Shown: piece by piece, positions 1-7,494 of the stretch | Position numbering within the stretch: position 1 is the stretch's first letter | How the letters are laid out: each line of letters begins with the position of its first letter | NCBI GenBank assembly: GCA_004366215.1 | Contig: SIRY01000155.1 | Coordinates: forward strand, 1-15,415 | Source of the DNA: Actinomycetota bacterium | Lineage (GTDB): Bacteria; Actinomycetota; Acidimicrobiia; Acidimicrobiales; Acidimicrobiaceae | Reading direction: 5' to 3' | DNA: 15,415 bases | Notes under the pieces: generated by a model | Told to the model about the DNA's origin: nothing | Seen by the model: only the letters and a program-made list of their open reading frames with translations | Databases searched by the model: none | Program-made: the position numbers and the translations under genes

Positions 1-95
1 GTGAGCGGGTCTGGCGCTTGAGCGTTCATGGGTCGCCGCGCACATCTCGCGCACGCGACACGTTCGAGCGCGGGCGATCGCGACGTCGTCTGTGG

Positions 96-1085
96 CTAGT
101 GCCCTGGCGCGCAGCAGGTCGCGTGGCACAGCGGCGGCTCACCCGGCAGCAACGACGCTAGCGGCACGTCAGCGAGCCACGCCTCAGCGAAGTCTGCGAC
201 GATCGATGGTATCGGACCGTGCTCACCGAGCGTCTCGAGCCGCCAGAACCGAGCGCCGACGCGCTCGGCACGCTCCCGAGCGAGGATGTCGAGGTCGTAG
301 CGGACCTCTTGGTGATCTGAGAGGAAGCCGATGGGGACGCACACGACGTCGTCGAGGTCGCGCTCCTGCGCCGTCGCCTCGATGAGGTCGCCGACGTCGG
401 GCTCGAGCCACGGCGTCCGAGGGTCGCCGGAGCGGCTCTGGTAGGCCTGGACGACCGTGAGGCCGGCTGGGTGTGCAGCTTCGGCCAGCGCCTGGCGAAC
501 GATGGCGAGCTGGCGCTCGTAGTGCCCGGCGGCTGCCATCGCAGTCGGGATGGAGTGCGCCGTCGCAACGACGAGGGTGCGCGCAGGGTCGAGGGGGTGG
601 GCCTCGAGGAAGTCGCGCAAGATCGCGGCTTGACCAGCGAGGAATGTCGGGTGCGCTGCGAAGGGTGGGATCTTCGTCCAGCGAAACCGAGGAGCGGTCC
701 GCTCGACGTCCTCTCGGTACTGCCGGCAGCTCGAGTACGAGCCGTAGGCGGAAGTGGCGAAGACGAGGACGTCGCTGACGCCGCTCGCCTCGAGCGCGCG
801 GACGGCGTCCTCGACGAACGGCTTCCAGTTGCGGTTGCCAAAGACGATGGGCAGGTCGATGCCGCGCGCGCCGAAGAGGGCGCGGGTGCGCTCGATGAGG
901 GCGAGGTTCTGTGCCGTCAGCGGGCTCGATCCCCCGGTCGCGAGGTACTGGTCGTGCACGACTGCGAGCCGCTCGCGGGGGACGTGACGACCAGCGACGA
1001 CCCGCTCGAGGAAGGGCCAGATGTCCTCAGCGGTCTCTGGTGCACCGAACGAGAGCCAGAGCAGGGCGCGGGAGGCGTGCGCCAT
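96..1085 (-). CDS. hemH: Ferrochelatase (coproporphyrin ferrochelatase type)
   Basis: Inserts Fe2+ into a porphyrin late in haem synthesis; actinobacterial members of this family (also called CpfC) use coproporphyrin III. The 329-residue protein shows the catalytic motif TAHSIP with His177 and the PIGFLSDHQEV motif with Glu260, the two residues usually placed at the metal-insertion site. Cys120 in SSCRQYRE, together with Cys320, Cys324 and Cys325 near the C-terminus, resembles the cysteine set that holds a [2Fe-2S] cluster in mycobacterial ferrochelatase; cluster binding here is inferred. I chose the ATG at 1085 because MAHASRALLWLSFGAPET fits the family N-terminus and the A of ATG is also the last base of the rpmB stop (TAATG), indicating translational coupling. 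An ATG 15 codons upstream lies inside rpmB and is unlikely. No other haem genes are in view. Confidence 0.95.
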   Translation of the reverse strand: MAHASRALLWLSFGAPETAEDIWPFLERVVAGRHVPRERLAVVHDQYLATGGSSPLTAQNLALIERTRALFGARGIDLPIVFGNRNWKPFVEDAVRALEASGVSDVLVFATSAYGSYSSCRQYREDVERTAPRFRWTKIPPFAAHPTFLAGQAAILRDFLEAHPLDPARTLVVATAHSIPTAMAAAGHYERQLAIVRQALAEAAHPAGLTVVQAYQSRSGDPRTPWLEPDVGDLIEATAQERDLDDVVCVPIGFLSDHQEVRYDLDILARERAERVGARFWRLETLGEHGPIPSIVADFAEAWLADVPLASLLPGEPPLCHATCCAPGH

Positions 1086-1276
1086 TAGGCAGGCTTGTGG
1101 ACCTTGTTCGCACGGAGGCACGAGGTGCACACGCGGAGGCGTCGCACCGTCGACCCCTCGAGGACCCGAACGCGCTGGATGTTCGGCATGAAGCGTCGCT
1201 TCGTTCGCCGATGCGAGTGCGACAGACGCATCCCCACCTGGGGTCGCTTTCCGCAGAGCTCGCAGACGTTGGCCAT
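1085..1276 (-). CDS. rpmB: 50S ribosomal protein L28, zinc-ribbon form
   Basis: Structural protein of the large ribosomal subunit. The 63-residue protein has the L28 signature near the N-terminus (CGKRPQVGMRLSHSHRRTKR) and two CxxC pairs, Cys5/Cys8 and Cys50/Cys53. This is therefore the zinc-binding C+ form; many actinobacteria also keep a cysteine-free paralogue that replaces it when zinc is scarce, but none is visible here. The start is set by a good purine-rich Shine-Dalgarno (AGAGAGGGA about five bases upstream of ATG). It is the first gene of a two-gene unit with hemH and is transcribed away from the fakA-like gene. Confidence 0.96.
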   Translation of the reverse strand: MANVCELCGKRPQVGMRLSHSHRRTKRRFMPNIQRVRVLEGSTVRRLRVCTSCLRANKVHKPA

Positions 1277-1293
1277 CGTGTCCCTCTCTCAGT

Positions 1294-1321
1294 CGTTCAC
1301 CCTCGCCCGTTCACCATCGCT
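1294..1321. repeat. Two-copy 14-bp direct repeat in the rpmB leader
   Basis: Two adjacent copies, CGTTCACCCTCGCC (1294-1307) and CGTTCACCATCGCT (1308-1321), match at 12 of 14 positions. On the rpmB strand each copy ends in GGTGAACG. They lie between the predicted rpmB -10 element and its Shine-Dalgarno, so they would be in the 5' leader. They could be a regulator site or simple duplication; I recognise no known operator. Confidence 0.5.
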
Positions 1322-1348
1322 GCTACGCGTGGGCGAGCCCACCGGCAA
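1320..1348 (-). promoter_or_regulatory. Candidate sigma-70-type promoter of rpmB-hemH
   Basis: On the minus strand TTGCCG (1348-1343) is followed after exactly 17 bases by TAGCAG (1325-1320). This is a reasonable -35/-10 pair for a high-GC actinobacterium, with rpmB starting about 44 bases downstream. The 17-base spacer contains a perfect 6-bp inverted repeat with a 2-base centre (GTGGGC GA GCCCAC, 1329-1342), placed where a repressor could act. The -10 is weak at its last base, so this is a pattern-based prediction only. Confidence 0.35.
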
Positions 1349-1392
1349 GGTGCCCGCCGTCAGCCAGAAGACAGGCGTCTTTCGAGGCTAGC

Positions 1393-3015
1393 ATGCATGT
1401 GGTGGCACATCGGCAGGAGGAGTGTGCGCGCATTGCGCAGGCCATCTCGTCGGCGCTGAGGTCTCTCGCCGCCGTTCGTGAAGCGGTCGATCGGCTGAAC
1501 GTCTTTCCTGTGCCTGACGGCGACACCGGTTCGAACATGGTCCGAACCCTCGAGGGGATGGCGCGGACCCTCGAGGAGTTCGAAGCCCGTGGGGATGGAG
1601 GCGACTGCGGCACGGTGGCGGCGCGAGGGGCGTTGCTGGCCGCTCGTGGCAACTCCGGGGTCATCCTCGCCCAGATCCTCGGCGCCCTCGTGCGCTCCCT
1701 CAGCGACGAGGGGGTGAGTGCGGCGTCGTGGATGCGCGGACTCCGAGCTGCGGCTGCAGGGGCGCGCAGCGCGGTGCTCTCGCCGAAGCCGGGAACGATG
1801 CTGAGCGTGATCGAGGCCGCCTCGTGTGCGGCCGATCCGGCGGAGGCGATCGCTGCAGCTCGCAGGGCAGAGGAGCGCACGCCGACGCAGCTCGCCGTCC
1901 TCGCTCAAGCGGGCGTCGTCGACTCAGGAGGTGCGGGCCTCGTCGTCGTGTTGGAGGCGATGAGTGCTGCGCTCGGGTTCGGGACACCCGTTGGGCCGTA
2001 CCCCTGGCTTGAGGCGGCCCCCCTGCCGCTCGCCTCGGTTGCTGATCTGTCGAGCTCGGAGCTCGAGGACGCCGGTGGTGGCGAGGACCTGCGCTTTGAG
2101 GTGATGTTCTCCCTCGAGGCCCCGGAGCGCCAGGTCGAGGCGCTCCGGGTCGTCTGGGCAGGGCTTGGCGACTCGATCGTCGTCGTGGGCGACGGCTCGG
2201 TCTGGCGGTGCCACGTCCACACCAACGAGCTCGCCGCTGCGATCCAGGCGGGCATCGACGCGGGCCGCGTACGCGACCTATCCGTGAGCGACCTCAGCGA
2301 ACAGGTCGAGGAGGTCGCCTGGGTCCAGGCTGCGCCCCGCGCTCCGCTCGCGAACCCCCCTCAGACCGCGGTGGTCGCGGTGGGGCTCGGCGAGGGCATC
2401 GCTCGACTCTTTCGGAGCTTTGGCGTCGCAGCCATCGTCGCAGGAGGCCAGGGTTCCAACCCATCCATCGGCGAGCTGTCGGACGCCGTGCTGAGCACCC
2501 GGTCGAAGCGAGTGATCGTCCTGCCGAACAACGCGAACATCTTGGCGACCGCGAAGGCGATGCTGAGCGTCGTCGACGCCGAGGTGAGCGTGATACCAAC
2601 CGTGCACGTCGTCCAAGGCTTCGCTGCACTGATGGCTTACGATCCGGAGTCCTCACTCGAGGAGAACGAGGCTCGCATGGCCGAGGCCGCTCGGCGCGTC
2701 CGCTGGGGCGAGGTGACCCGAGCCCTCCGCGACGGCACGACGAACGCAGCGCAGTTCCACGCTGGCGACGCCATCGGAATCGCACAAGATGGCATCGTCG
2801 CGAGCGGCACGACGCCAGAGAGCGCGCTCGAGGCCCTCTGTGAGTACCTGCTCGGTGCCGACGGCGAGATTCTGACCGTCCTCGTCGGCGACCAGGCGGA
2901 CCGCTCCGCGGCGGTGGAGTGCCTCGAGCGAGTGCAGGCTCGTCACGAGGGCCTCGAGGTTGAGGTGCTCGACGGAGGCCAGCCACTGTATCCCTACCTC
3001 GTCGGGGTGGAATGA
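1393..3015 (+). CDS. fakA: DAK2/DegV-fold fatty-acid kinase FakA-like protein (YloV family)
   Basis: FakA proteins bind ATP and phosphorylate fatty acids presented by a FakB (DegV) partner, giving acyl-phosphate for phospholipid synthesis. The 540-residue length is normal. Residues about 8-205 form a DhaL-type kinase domain with the metal-nucleotide motif NVFPVPDGDTGSNM (Asp42, Asp44, Asn48) and RGNSGVILAQ. A middle domain contains HVHTN (274-278), and residues about 325-540 are the DegV-like C-terminal domain with LPNNANI (377-383). The segment usually written YCTEF appears as LRFEVMF (233-239), so a cysteine I recall as a zinc ligand in S. aureus FakA is missing. The start is uncertain: ATG 1393 lacks a Shine-Dalgarno and GTG codons follow at 1399 and 1402, but the distance to the DGDTG motif fits a start near 1393. 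AGGAGG at 1415-1420 is inside the gene with no suitable start after it. No fakB is nearby, so the substrate is inferred. Confidence 0.88.
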   Translation: MHVVAHRQEECARIAQAISSALRSLAAVREAVDRLNVFPVPDGDTGSNMVRTLEGMARTLEEFEARGDGGDCGTVAARGALLAARGNSGVILAQILGALVRSLSDEGVSAASWMRGLRAAAAGARSAVLSPKPGTMLSVIEAASCAADPAEAIAAARRAEERTPTQLAVLAQAGVVDSGGAGLVVVLEAMSAALGFGTPVGPYPWLEAAPLPLASVADLSSSELEDAGGGEDLRFEVMFSLEAPERQVEALRVVWAGLGDSIVVVGDGSVWRCHVHTNELAAAIQAGIDAGRVRDLSVSDLSEQVEEVAWVQAAPRAPLANPPQTAVVAVGLGEGIARLFRSFGVAAIVAGGQGSNPSIGELSDAVLSTRSKRVIVLPNNANILATAKAMLSVVDAEVSVIPTVHVVQGFAALMAYDPESSLEENEARMAEAARRVRWGEVTRALRDGTTNAAQFHAGDAIGIAQDGIVASGTTPESALEALCEYLLGADGEILTVLVGDQADRSAAVECLERVQARHEGLEVEVLDGGQPLYPYLVGVE

Positions 3016-5174
3016 GCGGCGCCGGACTCGACGACCTCGCGAGGACGCCGCTCGAGCTCGTGCCCGGACTGACGCCGAAGGTTCGCAGAGGCTTGCACGC
3101 GCTCGGCATCGAGAACGCCTTCGACCTGCTGACGTACTACCCGCGCCGCTACGTCGACCGCACTCGCCGGGTCGCGGTGGCCGAGGCCGTGCCAGGCGAG
3201 GAGGTCGTCCTCATCGGCACCATCGAACAGGTGCGGGCCGTCCCGACCCGCCACCGGTCGGTCTCGATGGTCGAGGCGCAGCTCGTCGACCGCTCGGGGT
3301 CGATGCTGCTGCGCTTCTTCCGTCAGCCCTGGCGTACGAAGCAGCTCACTCGCCTCCCGGGCGAGGTCGCGGTCTTTGGCCGCGTAGAGCTCTTCCGTCG
3401 TCGGCGCGTCATGACGAATCCCCTCGTCGACCCCATCGGTACGAGAGTTGGCCAGATCGTTCCCCTCTACCCGATGCGCGACGGTGCGGGCGTGGACTCT
3501 GAGGCGGTGCAGCAGGCGGTGCGCTCGGTGCTCGCGTACGCGTCGCCCGTCGCTGAGACCGTCCCCCGAGCGGTGCGAGAGGACCTCGACCTCCTCGGTC
3601 GCGAGGAAGCGCTTCGCGAGATCCACGAGCCCCGCTCGCACGAGCTGCGTCAGCGCGCGCGCCGTCGCATCGCGTTCGACGAGCTGTTTCGCATCCAGGT
3701 ACTCCTTGGACTCGTGCGGCGAGAGCGCGACGCCCGCCAGCGCGGGATCGTCCACGACGTCGCACCGTTTGGTCCTGGGTCTGGTCGTCGTGTCCGAGAC
3801 CTCCTCGAGCGGCTGCCCTTCCCGCTCACCGGGGCACAAGAACGTGTGCTTCGCGAGATCGCGGAGGACATGCACGCGACTCGGCCGATGCACCGACTCC
3901 TCCAAGGTGACGTCGGCGCGGGCAAGACGCTCGTCGCGTTGGTCGCAGCCCTGTTCGCCGTCCAAGGCGGCCACCAAGCCGCGTTCCTCGCTCCGACCGA
4001 AGTCCTCGCCGAGCAACACTACCGCTCGATCCTCGGCGTCCTTGGCTCTGCGCGAGAGAGCTACCTCCGTACCCCGAGCTTGTTCGCCGACGGCGAGCGA
4101 CCGCTCGAAGTCGCGCTGCTCACCGGCGCGGTCGCACCTCGTCGGCGAGCGATCGTGCTCGAGCGACTGCGCCACGGTTCCATCGACCTCGTCGTCGGGA
4201 CCCACGCGCTCCTGAGCGAGGGCGTGGAGCTCCCCTCACTCGGGCTCGTCGTCGTGGACGAGCAGCACCGCTTCGGGGTCGAGCAGCGGTCGCTGCTGCG
4301 GGATCGGCACGCCGCGCGAGCAGGGAGCGTCGCTGACACCCTCGTCATGACCGCGACGCCGATACCGCGGACCGCAGCGATGACCGTCTACGGTGACCTT
4401 GACCTGTCGGTCATCGACGAGTTGCCTCCGGGGCGGACGCCGATCCGCACGACCTGGCTGCGCGACCGCGATCGATTCTGGGAGGCCTTCGACTACGTGC
4501 GGCGTGAAGTCGAGCAGGGACGCCAGGCCTACGTCGTGTGCTCCCTCGTCGAGGAGAGCGAGCGACTCGCGGCGCGCGCGGCTGAGCAAGAGTTCGAGCG
4601 GCTCTCGACCGGCGAGCTCAAGGGGCTCCGCCTCGGCCTCGTCCACGGTCGTCTGTCGTCGCGCGAGAAGGACCGTGTCATGGCTGGGTTCCGAGGCGGA
4701 CTCATCGACGTCCTCGTCTCGACCACCGTGGTCGAGGTCGGGGTGGATGTGACCAACGCCACGGTCATCGTGATCGAGGACGCTGACCGCTTTGGCATCG
4801 CGCAGCTCCACCAGCTTCGCGGGCGCGTCGGCAGAGGCCCGTTCCCCTCACGGTGCTTCCTGCTCGCCGAGACCGACCAACCCCAGACCGTCGAGCGGCT
4901 GAGCGCGCTCGAGCGCACGACCGACGGGTTCGCGCTCGCTGAGGTGGACCTCGTCTTGCGAGGGGAGGGTACGGTGCTCGGCTCACGTCAGTCGGGTCGC
5001 AGCGACCTCAAGCTCGCCTCCGTGGTGCGAGACCGCGACCTCGTCGAAGCTGCGCGGCGACACGCCGAGGCGCTGCTGTCGGTTGACCCAGGGCTGTGCG
5101 CGCATCCGCGCCTCGCGCGGGAGCTCGCGCTCGTCGCGGAGCCTGATCAGCTCGCCTACCTCCTTCGGAGCTAG
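3012..5174 (+). CDS. recG: ATP-dependent DNA helicase RecG
   Basis: RecG remodels stalled replication forks and branched recombination intermediates. The 720-residue protein has an N-terminal wedge/OB-fold region (about 1-200) followed by the two helicase lobes. Visible motifs are Walker A GDVGAGKT (299-306), PTEVLAEQH, GTHALL, the DEQH box (416-419) with RFGVEQR, TATPIPRT (447-454), and the C-lobe block STTVVEVGVDV followed by QLRGRVGRG, which is highly characteristic of RecG. The ATG start overlaps the previous stop as ATGA, so translation is probably coupled to the fakA-like gene. The same fakA-recG adjacency is common in Firmicutes and actinobacteria. Nothing is missing or truncated. Confidence 0.97.
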   Translation: MSGAGLDDLARTPLELVPGLTPKVRRGLHALGIENAFDLLTYYPRRYVDRTRRVAVAEAVPGEEVVLIGTIEQVRAVPTRHRSVSMVEAQLVDRSGSMLLRFFRQPWRTKQLTRLPGEVAVFGRVELFRRRRVMTNPLVDPIGTRVGQIVPLYPMRDGAGVDSEAVQQAVRSVLAYASPVAETVPRAVREDLDLLGREEALREIHEPRSHELRQRARRRIAFDELFRIQVLLGLVRRERDARQRGIVHDVAPFGPGSGRRVRDLLERLPFPLTGAQERVLREIAEDMHATRPMHRLLQGDVGAGKTLVALVAALFAVQGGHQAAFLAPTEVLAEQHYRSILGVLGSARESYLRTPSLFADGERPLEVALLTGAVAPRRRAIVLERLRHGSIDLVVGTHALLSEGVELPSLGLVVVDEQHRFGVEQRSLLRDRHAARAGSVADTLVMTATPIPRTAAMTVYGDLDLSVIDELPPGRTPIRTTWLRDRDRFWEAFDYVRREVEQGRQAYVVCSLVEESERLAARAAEQEFERLSTGELKGLRLGLVHGRLSSREKDRVMAGFRGGLIDVLVSTTVVEVGVDVTNATVIVIEDADRFGIAQLHQLRGRVGRGPFPSRCFLLAETDQPQTVERLSALERTTDGFALAEVDLVLRGEGTVLGSRQSGRSDLKLASVVRDRDLVEAARRHAEALLSVDPGLCAHPRLARELALVAEPDQLAYLLRS

Positions 5175-5175
5175 G

Positions 5176-5709
5176 GTGCTGCGCATCGTCGGCGGGGTCC
5201 TCAAGGGGCAGGTGGTGAGCGTCCGGGTGCCGTCGTCGACGAGGCCGACGACCGGACTCGTCCGCGAAGCGATCTTCAGCGTGCTCGAGCGCCGTGGCCT
5301 CGTGCGCGACGCGACGTTCGTCGACCTCTTCGCGGGCACGGGTGCGATGGGCTTTGAGGCGGTCTCGCGTGGCGCGGCGAGGGTCATCTGGGTCGACGTC
5401 GATCGCCGCCTGGCCCAGCAGGTGCGCCAGGCAGCCACGCGACTCGGCGTCGCTACCAAGGTGAGGGTGGTGCGGAGCTCGGTAACTCGGTTTCTCGCTC
5501 GAGAGGGGGCGCAGTTGACGCCAGACGTCGTCGTGCTCGACCCGCCCTACGGCTACGACCGCTTCAGGACGATCGGCGACCAGCTGCCTCAGTGCCAGCT
5601 CGTCGTCGTCGAGGCGAGCGCGCCGGTCGAGCTCGGTGAGCGCTGGCGCAGCGAGCAGTGGCGACGCTATGGTGATACGCACGTCGGGCTCTTTGAACCG
5701 GCGTCGTGA
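5176..5709 (+). CDS. rsmD: 16S rRNA (guanine966-N2)-methyltransferase RsmD
   Basis: Transfers a methyl group from S-adenosylmethionine to N2 of G966 in 16S rRNA during 30S assembly. The 177-residue protein shows the RsmD N-terminus (RIVGGVLKG, then RPTTGLVREAIFSVL), the SAM-binding motif FVDLFAGTGAMGFEA (48-62) and the catalytic DPPY at 122-125. I chose GTG 5176 because it opens directly with LRIVGG, lies one base after the recG stop and has GGAG about seven bases upstream; the same frame is open further upstream but inside recG. It is followed by coaD, a very common bacterial pairing. Confidence 0.94.
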   Translation: MLRIVGGVLKGQVVSVRVPSSTRPTTGLVREAIFSVLERRGLVRDATFVDLFAGTGAMGFEAVSRGAARVIWVDVDRRLAQQVRQAATRLGVATKVRVVRSSVTRFLAREGAQLTPDVVVLDPPYGYDRFRTIGDQLPQCQLVVVEASAPVELGERWRSEQWRRYGDTHVGLFEPAS

Positions 5710-5745
5710 GCGACGCGAGGAGCGGCGTCTGGCGCGGGAGGCGAA

Positions 5746-6228
5746 GTGAGGCGCGCGTTGTTTCCGGGATCGTTCGATCCCTTCCACAACGGCCACCGTG
5801 AAGTCGTGGAGCGGGCGAGCGCGCTCTTCGACGAAGTCGTGGTGGCTGCGATGCGCAACCCGCAGAAGGCGGCGCCCCTGTTCTCGCTCCCAGAACGGCT
5901 CAACCTGATCCTCGCAGCGGTGAGCGACCTGTCGAACGTGCGGGTGGTCGCGCTCTCGAGCCTCGTCGTCGACCTCGCGCGAGAGATCGGAGCGACCGTC
6001 ATCGTGCGCGGCTTGCGCGCCGTGAGCGACTTTGAGATCGAGCTGCAGATGGCTCAGATGAACCGGACGCTCTCGGGCGTCGACACCCTCTTCGTGCCGA
6101 CGTCGTCGGAGCACTCCTTCCTCTCGTCGAAGCTCATCCGTGAGGTGGCTGCGTACGGGGGCGACGTGAGCCCGTTCGTCCCTGCGGTGGTGGCGACGGC
6201 TCTCGACGGACGTCTTGGAGTTCGCTGA
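5746..6228 (+). CDS. coaD: Phosphopantetheine adenylyltransferase
   Basis: Catalyses the penultimate step of coenzyme A synthesis: 4'-phosphopantetheine plus ATP gives dephospho-CoA. The 160-residue length is typical. The nucleotidyltransferase motif HNGH is at 14-17 after FPGSFDPF, RGLRAVSDFEIE is at 88-99, and the C-terminal SSEHSFLSSKLIREVA (120-135) matches the family's ISSS-type motif. The start is GTG, with GGGAGG at 5736-5741. CoA made with this enzyme supplies the phosphopantetheine that activates the ACP encoded downstream in the same train. Confidence 0.96.
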   Translation: MRRALFPGSFDPFHNGHREVVERASALFDEVVVAAMRNPQKAAPLFSLPERLNLILAAVSDLSNVRVVALSSLVVDLAREIGATVIVRGLRAVSDFEIELQMAQMNRTLSGVDTLFVPTSSEHSFLSSKLIREVAAYGGDVSPFVPAVVATALDGRLGVR

Positions 6229-6230
6229 CC

Positions 6231-6749
6231 ATGGGCGAGGCCCCGCGGCGAGAGGCGGATGCCCTTGGGCTCCTCGACGAGCTGCGCCAGCGGATCGCTG
6301 AGGCGCGCAGCGTCCCGTTGTCGACCTCGGTGATCGTCGCCCGTGACGAGGTGCTCGAGCTCCTCGACGACGTCATCGAGGCGTTGCCGAGCGAGCTCGC
6401 CGAGGCTCGCTGGCTGCTACGTGAACGCGAGCAGTTCCTCGCGCGGGCGACGCTCGAGGCGGACGCCATCCTCGAGGCTGCGCGCAAGCAGGCGGAGGCG
6501 CTCGTGGCACAGACGGAGATCGTGCGAGCCGCCGAGCACGAGGCGGCTCGGATCGTGCTCGACGCAAAAGAGCGCGCCTCGAAGCTGCAGATGCAGACGG
6601 AAGACTTCATCGATCGGCGGCTCGCCGAGGTGGAGATCGTCCTCGAGGAGCTCCTTGCGACCGCGAGGCGTGGTCGCGCTCGCCTGCAGGGCGCTGTGCA
6701 GGGACCGCGGGGTCAACTCGACCCCAGGGAGGAGGACGACGATGCGTGA
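6231..6749 (+). CDS. sepIVA: SepIVA-like DivIVA-domain coiled-coil protein (short form)
   Basis: A 172-residue, mostly helical protein without a membrane segment. Its N-terminal block LDELRQRIAEARSVPL...VLELLDDVIEALPSEL (14-56) and its C-terminal block DFIDRRLAEVEIVLEELL (125-142) match, from memory, the conserved ends of mycobacterial SepIVA (Rv2927c), a septation and envelope-growth factor. Between them lies an Ala/Glu/Arg-rich coiled coil (about 60-122) that is markedly shorter than in the roughly 245-residue mycobacterial protein. Position also fits: in mycobacteria this gene sits near coaD and the DUF177 gene. Such proteins are often misannotated as ATP synthase subunit B because of the coil. 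The ATG has TTGGAG upstream and begins two bases after coaD. Division function is inferred by homology. Confidence 0.72.
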   Translation: MGEAPRREADALGLLDELRQRIAEARSVPLSTSVIVARDEVLELLDDVIEALPSELAEARWLLREREQFLARATLEADAILEAARKQAEALVAQTEIVRAAEHEAARIVLDAKERASKLQMQTEDFIDRRLAEVEIVLEELLATARRGRARLQGAVQGPRGQLDPREEDDDA

Positions 6750-7263
6750 CTTTGAAGTCTCCATTCTGACGTTGCGCCAACGTGGGGTCGGTCTCGAGCG
6801 CTTCGCGTTCGCCGCGGCGATGGCGGGGCTTGCCGTGACCTCTTCGCGCGTCGAGGCGGCCGAACCGATCGTCGTCAACGGGGTCGTCGAGGCCGCCGGG
6901 GAGGGCATGCTCGTGAGCATCGAGGTCGAGACGCGGTGGCACGGCGAGTGCGTGCGCTGCCTCGACCCGGCCGAAGGCCCTCTGCGTGTGACCGCGCGCG
7001 AGCTCTTCCGCGAGGGCCCGACGACCGACGACACCTACGGCTACCACGGCGACGTCTTGGACCTCTCCGAGCTGGTTCACGACCTCGTCATCCTCGAGCT
7101 GCCAGTGCTGCCGCTCTGCCGCGTTGACTGCCGCGGCCTGTGCCCGAGCTGCGGCGCTAACCACAACGTCGAGCAGTGCACGTGCGCTCCGCTGAGCGCG
7201 AGCGCATTTGCGGTGCTCGACACGCTCGAGTCGGTGCGAGGCGATCACCCTCGCGTGCGCTAG
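6742..7263 (+). CDS. yceD: YceD/DUF177 family protein
   Basis: DUF177 proteins are linked to 23S rRNA accumulation in E. coli and plants and are nearly always encoded just before rpmF, as here. The 173-residue protein has the family core CVRCLDP (Cys70, Cys73), an acidic LDLSELVHDLVILELP segment (106-121) and a cysteine-rich block CRVDCRGLCPSCG (126-138), with two further cysteines at 146 and 148. Eight cysteines suggest metal binding, which is inferred. The start ATG 6742 is fixed by a very strong Shine-Dalgarno, GGGAGGAGG at 6727-6735, inside the preceding gene, which it overlaps by eight bases. Confidence 0.92.
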   Translation: MRDFEVSILTLRQRGVGLERFAFAAAMAGLAVTSSRVEAAEPIVVNGVVEAAGEGMLVSIEVETRWHGECVRCLDPAEGPLRVTARELFREGPTTDDTYGYHGDVLDLSELVHDLVILELPVLPLCRVDCRGLCPSCGANHNVEQCTCAPLSASAFAVLDTLESVRGDHPRVR

Positions 7264-7306
7264 CATGGGTCGCCGGTCGTTGGTGCCGACAGAGCGAGTG
7301 TGAGCG

Positions 7307-7489
7307 ATGGCAGTTCCGAAGAAGAAGACCTCGAAGGGGAAGACCCGTGCCCGTCGGGCGTCGGCCTGGCGTCTCGTCGTCGCGGGCGCGTCGAGGTGCC
7401 CGAGCTGCGGCGCGCCGAAGCGTTCGCACGCCGTCTGCCCACAGTGCGGCTACTACCGCGGGCGCCCTGCCGTCGAGATGCAGAGGTAG
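7307..7489 (+). CDS. rpmF: 50S ribosomal protein L32, zinc-ribbon form
   Basis: Large-subunit ribosomal protein of 60 residues. It begins MAVPKKKTSKGKTRARR, the standard L32 start, and carries the zinc ribbon CPSC (31-34) and CPQCGYYRGR (44-53). The DUF177-rpmF-plsX order is a classic bacterial arrangement. The 43-base gap in front of it is one of the two widest in the plus-strand train (the other is 36 bases before coaD). I see no convincing promoter in it and only a weak ribosome binding site. Confidence 0.97.
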   Translation: MAVPKKKTSKGKTRARRASAWRLVVAGASRCPSCGAPKRSHAVCPQCGYYRGRPAVEMQR

Positions 7490-7494
7490 CCAGG

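Noticed and set aside
1..95. Possible 5' end of a further minus-strand gene downstream of hemH, for example from an ATG at 29-27.
   Set aside because: Only about nine codons would be visible, there is no good ribosome binding site and there are competing starts in other frames. I see no terminator either.
1297..1317. Tiny leader-peptide frame (ATG to TGA, six residues) on the rpmB strand just after the predicted -10.
   Set aside because: It has no ribosome binding site and falls inside the direct repeat; chance is the simplest explanation.
1415..1434. Strong AGGAGG inside the start of the fakA-like gene followed by an in-frame ATT, suggesting a later start.
   Set aside because: Starting there would leave too few residues before the DGDTG motif compared with the family, and ATT starts are rare.
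6231..6749. ATP synthase F0 subunit B as the identity of the coiled-coil protein.
   Set aside because: There is no N-terminal membrane segment and no other ATP synthase gene; the resemblance is only coiled-coil composition.
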